From: Sabellastarte sp. h YS-2021
Lineage: Eukaryota; Annelida; Polychaeta; Sabellida; Sabellidae
Direction: 5' to 3'
Assembly (NCBI GenBank): GCA_964017235.1
Contig: OZ024928.1
Coordinates: 81,029,566-81,093,565 of the forward strand
Length of the DNA: 64,000 bases
The translations under genes were made by a program, and so were the position numbers. Shown one piece after another: positions 56,961 to 64,000 of the stretch (position 1 is the stretch's first letter; each line of letters starts with the position of its first letter). The notes under the pieces are model-generated. The model had not been told where the DNA came from, ran no database searches, and worked only from the letters and a program-made list of their open reading frames with translations.

Positions 56961-57024
56961 CTCAAATGACCACCTAAATTGGCAGTTTTCTGTCATTGTC
57001 ACCTATCCCTAGTGGCAGGCTAGA

Positions 57025-57245
57025 TGGGGCCACGGTGGCAGAGTGGTAACACTCTCGCCTCCCACCTCCCACCTCTGAGGCCAGGGTTCGATCCCCGTCA
57101 TGACCTGAAGTGGTAAAGCTGGTAGTTGTTTGCAGTTGGTCGGCAGTTTACAGTACAGAACCCTAACGAACTGTATGTACTGGTTTCCTCTGCCCTTCCA
57201 ACTACCCATCGTGATATGACCTGTACAGTGTTGAAAGCAACATGA
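57025..57245 (+). mobile_element. tRNA-derived SINE, about 220 bp
   Basis: TGGCAGAGTGGTAACACTCTCGCC (A box region) and GGTTCGATCCC (B box) at the spacing of a tRNA-derived pol III promoter, then a tRNA-unrelated body ending near GTGATATGACCTGTACAGTG. There is a short pyrimidine insert between the boxes (CCCACCTCCCACCT). Confidence 0.8.
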
Positions 57246-57345
57246 CCTTGATTTGACCTTTGACCTTGCCGTAGTGACCTTGACCTGTAAAATCTTGTCT
57301 GGGCATATCTCAGAAACCGTAAGGTTTAGGAAGTTGATACTTGGT
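57240..57345 (-). repeat. AGGTCA unit, inverted, joined to satellite array 4
   Basis: TGACCTTTGACCTTGCCGTA and TGACCTTGACCTGTAAAATC are the reverse complement of the F4 unit. Confidence 0.85.
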
Positions 57346-58100
57346 AGCGTACGCAGTGGGGGACGTTCAGTGACACATGTCCCCAGTGGGGGATGGGGGA
57401 GGAGAGGAGGATCTCTGCCATGTACGGCGTGGGGGACACTCACTCACACATGTTCCCAGTGCGGGATGATGGAGGAGAGGAGGATCACTGCCATGTACGC
57501 AGTGGGGGACGCTCAGTGTCACATGTCCCTAGTGGGGGATGGTGGAGGAAAAGAGGATCTGTGCCATGTACGCAGTGGGGGACACTCACTCACATATGTT
57601 CCCAGTGAGGGATGATGGAGGAGAGGAGGAGCTCTGCCATGTACGCAGTGGGGGACGCTCAGTGACACATGTCCCTAGTGGGGGATGATGGAGGAGAGGA
57701 GGAGCTCTGGCATGTACGCAGTGGGGGATGCTCAGTGACACATGTCCCCAGTGGGGGATGATGGAGGAGAGGAGGATCTCTGCCATGTACGCAGTGGGGG
57801 ATGCTCAGTGTCACATGTCCCTAGTGGGGGATGGTGGAGGAGAGGAGGATCTGTGCCATGTACGCAGTGGGGGATGCTCAGTGACACATGTGCCTAGTGG
57901 GGGATGATGGTGGAGAGGAGGAGCTCTGGCATGTATGCAGTGGGGTACGCTCACTGACACATGTCCCAGGTGGGGGATGGGCGAGGAGAGGAGGATCTCT
58001 GCCATGTACGCAGTGGGGGATGCTCAGTGATACGTCCCCAGTGGGGAATGTTGGAGGAGAGGAGTATCTGAGCCAGGTAGGCAGTGAAGGATGCTCAGTG
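57345..58100 (-). repeat. 73-bp satellite array 4, inverted, about 10 copies
   Basis: TACGCAGTGGGGGACGCTCA and GGAGGAGAGGAGGATCTCTG units at 73-74 bp. Confidence 0.93.
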
Positions 58101-58450
58101 GGACATATTTAATTTTTTTGCATGCAGTGCCTCATAAACTCTAGTAATAAGGGTTGGTTGCTTATTATTTTGTTGTATGATTTTTATATTAATTCATGAT
58201 ACAGTAGGTGGCACAAAAATAAAAAACTCTCTCTCTTTCCTAGTGGGTGATGGGGAGGAGAGGAAGATCAATGTTATGTACGTAGTGGGGGTATTTGCGA
58301 GATTTAGTATCATCCGACTTTTCTACTGTGAACACTCTATATATGTATGTACAAATAATTGATTCTCCCTGTCCGTAGTGGGGGACGTCCCCGGTTACGT
58401 ACCTTTATTTTGTTACTCTCGTCAGCGATGCAGATCCTCTTGCTTTTTGA
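58101..58450 (-). repeat. head segment E4 of satellite array 4
   Basis: Inverted relative of 27600-27829 (CTCATAAACTCTAGTAATAAGG, ATTGATTCTCCCTGTC, GGGGGACGTCCCCGGTTACG, CGTCAGCGATGCAGATCCTC). Confidence 0.8.
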
Positions 58451-58504
58451 AGCAGCCCGATTTGGAGTATACAGATGCCTATAAGGGTCATGTTAAAAAA
58501 AAAA

Positions 58505-58745
58505 ATTAAGTCGTAATTACGACATACACAAGTCATAATTATGACATACTAAGTCATAATTACGACTTATGAAATTTTTTTAAAGCAAAAAATAACAAGT
58601 CCTAAATCGTAATTACGACTTACTATCTCGTAATTACCACTTACATAAGTCGTAATTATGACTTACTATCTCGTAATTACGACTTATGAATTTTTTTAAA
58701 ACCAAAAAACAAGAACTCCTAAGTCGTAATTACAGAAGTCCTAAG
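58505..58745. repeat. array of AAGTCGTAATTACGACTT palindromes
   Basis: About ten full or partial copies of GTCGTAATTACGAC-type palindromes in ~20-40-bp steps, with two longer ~95-bp direct repeats (ACTTATGAAATTTTTTTAAA near 58565 and 58685). Confidence 0.88.
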
Positions 58746-59375
58746 TCAAATGGCAGAGAAGATTGCTACCTCTTACAGACCCTCCACTAGGACCATCTCA
58801 AAAACATAAACACGGGATGTACATCACTAAATCGGTATATTTTTACCATTTAGCTTACTAAAATGTTGAATAGTATTGTCACTGTGACACCAGTTCTATC
58901 AACTTGCAATTAGAAATAGAATTAGTGTAGAATGCTTGTTATACTATGCACAAAAATAACAGAACAATTCATTTGCCAAAACATGATGAAATACTACATT
59001 CGGGGATTGCCTCTGAGTAATTTATGGATTGATATACGTCCACCTGCTCCTGTTGTATGTTAAAGTTTTTGAACATAAAAAGCCACAAATATTGACATAT
59101 AAATGAAAATGCGGGGTTTGGGGGGAAAAAAACATTCCTTATCGATTTTAGCTTTAGGTTGGTCCTGAATTTCAGCAGGATGGCTGGCCAGAATGATTTT
59201 AAATATAATCCAGGTATATTTTTATGAGCAAAATTAAGTGTATCAATAAACTATATTGTTTTCCAAAATTTAGAGAGTGTCTATGCTCTCTGTCACAGAA
59301 TATGGTGTCTACAAACAATGAATCTTACATTATCGCCCTTTACTGTATGGCCTACTTTCTCATACGTTATCTTCT
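58746..59375. other. non-coding stretch
   Basis: No exon, RNA gene or repeat family recognised. Confidence 0.4.
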
Positions 59376-59485
59376 GGGGCCGTATTCACAAACGGTCTTA
59401 GCCAAGTCTCAGACTTAAGTTGGCTGTATTTTTGTACAAAAGTTAAGCTTAAGACTTGGCTAAGACCTTTCGTGAATATGGCCCC
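59376..59485. mobile_element. 110-bp MITE
   Basis: GGGGCCGTATTCACAAACGG ... TTTCGTGAATATGGCCCC with ~37-bp inverted arms (inner TCTTAGCCAAGTC / GACTTGGCTAAGA). Confidence 0.85.
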
Positions 59486-59517
59486 TGGTGTACTGTATTG
59501 TTGTTTATCTTCTGGTG

Positions 59518-59738
59518 TAGTGGTGGTGGACCAATTCACGCCCGGGTACCAATTCAGGCCCACCCTCAATTTTCTTGAAGATTTATAAGTTTTCATAGAG
59601 AAGATGTTTACCACATCATAGATAATCATCAAATTGATCATGTACATTTGTAATTTATTGTTTAACTGTGATTGTTTTGGATAAATTTAGGGGTGGGCGT
59701 GAATAGGTACATGGGCGTGAATTGGTCCACCACCACTA
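59518..59738. mobile_element. 221-bp MITE with TA ends (copy 2, inverted)
   Basis: Same family as 41061-41282 with the interior in the opposite orientation; TAGTGGTGGTGG / CCACCACCACTA ends. Confidence 0.88.
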
Positions 59739-59744
59739 CTGTTT

Positions 59745-60480
59745 TACGCCGTAACTTGTCTCAACTTTGACATCAAAACCTTGTTTTTACTTGTTTTAAG
59801 TGTGGTTTCATGTATTTTTTATTAAAATATGCATTGGTACTAGGGCTGTAAGCGAGCCCGAAAATGCGCCTCGATTCCTCGTTTTAGAAGAATTGATTCG
59901 GACTCGGTTAATCGCTTGATTATCGCCCACGAAATAAACTGCTTCATATTTTGACATATCACGCCTTATAAAAGGGTTACAAACCACACAACAGGAAGGA
60001 ATTTTGATAATTTATTGAATTTGTGGGAAAAGACGCATTTATATTGCAAAATATAAGAAACTTTAACCATCTTTATATTGCGAGATTTGAGGCGTCTTCG
60101 AAATACGTTATATTAAAATGCCGTCTTATAAAACGTTGTTACACAAAGAATTAAAGCTTGCAAATACTTAAAATATATAAATATTGAAATGGAAATGCCT
60201 TATATTAGTAAAATATATAAATATATTCATATATTTGAAGAAAAAATAGAATTTTGTGGTAGATTTTACGTCTTTGTTTAGTTGTTTTCGAAGACCCGGT
60301 TCACTTTTCTTGCCTCGAGTATTTAACTGAATCGTTTCGTTTCCGAGTAACCGAAGAATCGTTGCAGCCTTAATTGGTACAAGCGCAGGTGATAAAAATA
60401 TTTTACTGACATACTGAAGTCAAAACAGCGAGCATCCCAACTTGGCACAATTTGCATACAAAAAGTACCAAATATATTTA
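59745..60480 (+). repeat. interspersed repeat interrupted by a hAT MITE
   Basis: GCCGTAACTTGTCTCAAC to GCATTGGTAC, then (after the MITE) AAGCGCAGGTGATAAAAATA. It matches the reverse complement of 41330-41520, which lacks the MITE. Confidence 0.7.
59841..60372. mobile_element. hAT-type MITE, 532 bp
   Basis: TAGGGCTGTAAGCG / GTTGCAGCCTTA ends with perfect 8-bp duplication ATTGGTAC (59833-59840, 60373-60380). Confidence 0.9.
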
Positions 60481-60599
60481 AGTTATTTGTCATCACTTCA
60501 ACTTCCTTCTTTGGTTTACAGAAATACACGAATTTGTATTATAAAGAACAACTGTTGTTAAATATTTCGTTAATATTTTATCTTCCGTTTCAGGTTTTC

Positions 60600-61030
60600 T
60601 ATCAAATAATTGTTCAGCTACTTTTGATCTCTGTCATGGCAAATTTAGAGAGCTGTAGCTTTAATTAATGACAACTGAGTAATAGCTACTTTGATATTTT
60701 GCCAATGAGTAAATCACTTGTAACTCCAAAGCTATTCAATTTACAGCTTTTTTATGAAATATGTTATTCTGCTACTTTTTGATGATCTGTGTTGTGGCAA
60801 ATTTTCATAGCTTTAGCTCCACAGCTAACTGAGTAATAGCTTCTTTGCTATTTTGCTAATAAGCAATTCACTGTAACTTCATAAGCATTAATTTTAGAGG
60901 TTTTTTAACAAATATGTTGTTCATCTACTTTTTGATGATTTGTGTCATGGCAAATTTTCAGAGCTGTAGCTCCAGTGGTAACTGAGTAATAGCTACTTTG
61001 ACATTTTGCCAGTGAGTGATTTCGGTCAAA
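60600..61030 (-). repeat. ~155-bp tandem units, three copies
   Basis: CTACTTTTTGATGAT, TCATGGCAAATTTTCA and AACTGAGTAATAGCTACTTT at 153-155-bp spacing. The complement is related to the AGCTATTACTCAGTTA units at 27200-27480 and 54850-55190. Confidence 0.85.
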
Positions 61031-61172
61031 TTTTGGACACCCTGGTGTGACGTCATATTTTACACCTCTGCCATATTTGAAACCTTTTCTTTGATCTTTT
61101 AAGGAGTGTATTTTATGGCAATCATATTTTACACCCCTAACAATGGGGGATTAAAGGGGTGTAAAATATTAC

Positions 61173-62763
61173 TAGTGGTCCTACGATTAGACGGAAAATC
61201 GATTAATCGTCTATTTAAAACTTTCGATGTAGAAAATCGATTCTCATTTTAAGAATCGATTGTGAATCGAAAGTAAGACTTATAAACCACCTAATTTTCC
61301 CTTTTTCTACAGATGTTTAACATTTTATTTTCGTAACATTTGTTTACATTATCTGCCATGTTTCTTTCACTGGTATCTACTTCCTGTGGATTACAACTAA
61401 AACTCAAAATTTCTGTAGGTATTTAGAAGATCTTTTAATACAATAAACTAAGTTCAACCTAAATTAAATTTAACTTTCACTGCTTCACACACAACATGTA
61501 TACTCCCTATAAATGGGGAATAATAACCTTGGCCATAAATCAAGTGGAGAGAGATCACACTACTGTAATACTTCAGCAGTCTGCCATGAATATTTTTGAC
61601 AAATTTTGTTGAACAAGAAAACTAAAATGTTTACTACATTGCCATACTTAGAATTTTACAGTATCTAAGAAATTATAACTATATGAAATGAATAGGTCAT
61701 GAAGATCTGCTTAAAAAACGAAATTCATGGAATATTGTTTTCAGGATAAGAGTCAGATTTTCCAGACCCCATCCAATACACATAAACTTGAGTGACAATG
61801 CTGAAATACATGTTCACTTGTGCCAAACTGTTTCATATAACCTAGTATATATTACAAAACATCAATATTGACCAGAAACAATAAAAGTCACTCTTCCATT
61901 TGATTAATGAAAGTAGCATGTCTTTGAAAAGTGTCCTGAGTTAAAAATGGAAGGAAATTTCCATGAACACATGTCTATGTATTGTTTAGTTCCCAAAGAA
62001 GCATTTTATTCAGGATAATTTTCAGAAGCTGCTTGGCAGTCACTGTTCTTGACATATGATAATGATAAGCAGATATTCTATTCTTCTTTGTTGCATATAT
62101 ACAAAGTGTCCTGAGTTCACAACACAGGTGTACCACATGGTGATGTTGAACAAAAGGGGTTGAAATAGACTTGCACCAAGTCTTTGTATTTCTCATCCCA
62201 CTAAATCTGACATAGATGAAAACATTATACATCCACTTAAGGAGGGAAAAATCCTTCTCTATGCTGAAACAGTACTGTTGTCTGCCCCACATTCTAGTAT
62301 AAAGTCATACAGTCCTCATATAATACCTTAGAAAAAAGGACTTGAAGAAAGTCTAGGGTTGAAATATTGTTTATTTTAAGCATGATTGGTTGCTAATCTG
62401 CTGATGTTACATTCAAACACTGTAAATGATTTAGCTGATGAAAAGGGAGAATGAAAATAAATATTATTTTGTAACTGTTAAGGCCATCTTAATAGATTAT
62501 TATATTATTGCTGATACACATACTTGTTGACTCTTCAACCTACTGGTTTCCTAACATACCCCCTTCCCTACCCCAAAATGTAAACAAATAACCTAGATTT
62601 TTTTCACCACTGACCTATCGGAAGACTACTGTTCTTATATTTGGTAAAAAAGAATATTCTGTCTTTCTTACAAAGCAAGCAGAAAAACGATTATAATCGA
62701 TAATCGATTGCTCAGAGTTACCGATTAATCGATTCTGATTTTTTAGACCGATTCCTAACACTA
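61173..62763. mobile_element. hAT non-autonomous element, 1.59 kb
   Basis: TAGTGGTCCTACGATTAGAC / GACCGATTCCTAACACTA ends with perfect 8-bp duplication AATATTAC (61165-61172, 62764-62771). Subterminal regions are full of ATCGATTAATCG motifs on both sides, likely transposase sites. No transposase recognised in the interior. Confidence 0.9.
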
Positions 62764-63030
62764 AATATTACTCCCATATTTTACACCCCCACCTCCACTA
62801 AAAGTTACACCTCGTACTGGGCCATGCAGAGCAAATCAATGGGGGGTTAAGCAACTGGATTAGATTATGATATGTCTGTTGTTTCAAGACTCTAAATAAG
62901 CTGATTTGTTTGGCTATGTATGTGACCTGTTTAAATGAATTAGTCTTAGATTTGCCTTTTGTTCAAGCATTCTTTTGAACTTGATTTGTTTCACTTATGG
63001 TTAAGTGACTATCTTATAGATCTAACAGGA

Positions 63031-64000
63031 TTAATTAAGCGTCCCGCAAGGGACGCTTGTTTGTGTATGGGAGAGCTTCCGGCTCCGGCGGCTCCGCATT
63101 TTGTTTTCCTTATAACTCTGTAACCGTTAGGCGGATTCTTTTCAAATTTGGCAGGTTTAGGCAGTAGCCTTGGGGAATTTTTTTGAATATGCTGCAGTGA
63201 CATTTCAACCAATCAGAGAGGTCACATGACCAAAAATGTCTTTTTTCGATGGGGAAGCTTGTCCGGATGATAACTTGAAAGGAATTTTATCAATTCACCT
63301 GAAACTTGGCAAATACATTCATTCTATTAAAATCTGGAAATCATTAGATTTTGGCATTGATTGGTCAAGAAATGGCCAAGTAATTAATGATTAATTAATC
63401 ATTACGAATTTTCCAAATAAGGAAAACACAAAAATGCTTATATCTCGAAAACCGTGCTAGATAGAGCGATTTCGACGAAATTTTTGACCCACAGGGTATC
63501 TCTGCGGAGTAGTTATCCCAATTTTGAAAAAATTTTTGTCTCGCCAAAAATGGCGGCCATTTTGAATTTTCGAATTTTTCGCAAAAATTGCAAAACATAG
63601 AAATGCTTATATCTCGAAAACCCTGCAAGATAGAGCGATTTCGACGAAATTTTTGACCCACAGGGTATATCTGCAGAGTAGCCATGCCAATTTTCAGACA
63701 AAAAATTTCTCGCAAAAAATGGCGGCCATTTTGAATTTTCGAATTTTTGCGCAAAAATTGCAAAACACAAAAATGCTAATATTTCGAAAACCGTGCTACA
63801 TAGAGCGATTTCGACGAAATTTTTTATCTTCAGGGTATCTCTGCAGAGCAGCTATCCCAAAGAGCTTTCACTTGGTGAAGTTTCAGACCCATAGCTAATT
63901 GCTCACCTACTCAAAAAGAGTAAATGCGAATTACCTCTAAAAGTATTGCAGATGGCCAATTTTTCTCAAATAACTCATTCACCTACTTTTGGAAGAGCTT
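63031..64000 (-). mobile_element. F1 copy B, inverted, running off the window
   Basis: Starts TTAATTAAGCGTCCCGC (hairpin 63037-63058). It then follows the reverse complement of 11480 down to about 9990: GGCTCCGGCGG tract, ~167-bp units (63400-63850), then the first 133-bp units to the window edge. Confidence 0.9.

Noticed and set aside
61975-62292. Possible host exon or hAT transposase in the 1.6-kb element
   Set aside because: The 105-residue frame shows no recognisable transposase motif, splice context or domain.

Overview
The window is eukaryotic and looks like an invertebrate animal genome. It has one spliced host gene fragment and a very dense mix of DIRS-like retrotransposons, hAT and Harbinger DNA transposons, a LINE fragment, a tRNA-derived SINE, MITEs and many satellite arrays carried inside transposon-like units. 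Units built from a terminal repeat, a ~130-350 bp tandem array, a GC-rich trinucleotide tract and a 3' hairpin recall the 'pearl'/Helentron-type elements known from bivalve molluscs. A lophotrochozoan, perhaps a bivalve, is my best guess from repeat style alone.

Host gene: four exons on the minus strand (about 16328 down to 4923) encode most of the first cyclase domain (C1) of a soluble adenylyl cyclase (ADCY10-like). All internal junctions are GT-AG with matching phases. The gene runs off the left of the window (3' side), and its 5' exon was not recognised. The 8.95-kb intron between exons 2 and 3 is almost entirely two satellite-bearing elements.

Layout. 1-3735: right part of a DIRS-like element. 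3736-4922: AT-rich, with one foldback MITE. 4923-16328: the cyclase exons, with elements F1 (5811-11480, 133-bp and ~167-bp arrays) and F3 (12008-14370, 147-bp array), a 5S-rRNA-derived fragment and a hAT MITE between them. 15431-22329: F4 units rich in AGGTCA motifs, another hAT MITE and a ~1.9-kb inverted repeat. 22889-27568: element F6, split by a nested DIRS-like element. 27569-35765: a 73-bp satellite unit split by a 6.4-kb TIR element with a 6-bp target duplication, which itself holds an F2 element. 35885-38569: a near-identical second F2. 38570-49090: 73-bp and 128-bp arrays in alternating orientation, with several MITEs. 49115-53815: a two-gene PIF/Harbinger transposon with a dead transposase. 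53819-56870: degenerate CCAGTTAG repeats interrupted by a LINE fragment and a second F3. 57025-58450: SINE and another 73-bp array. 58505-62830: palindromic array, MITEs and hAT elements. 63031-64000: start of an inverted second F1.

The most notable pattern is that at least five repeat families, unrelated in terminal sequence, share one architecture. A short 5' motif recurs inverted as the outer arm of a 3' hairpin (asymmetric terminal inverted repeats), with tandem satellites between. This matches Helentron-like non-autonomous elements. No Rep/helicase gene is present in the window. All identifications come from reading the sequence and from remembered family features; no database search was done.
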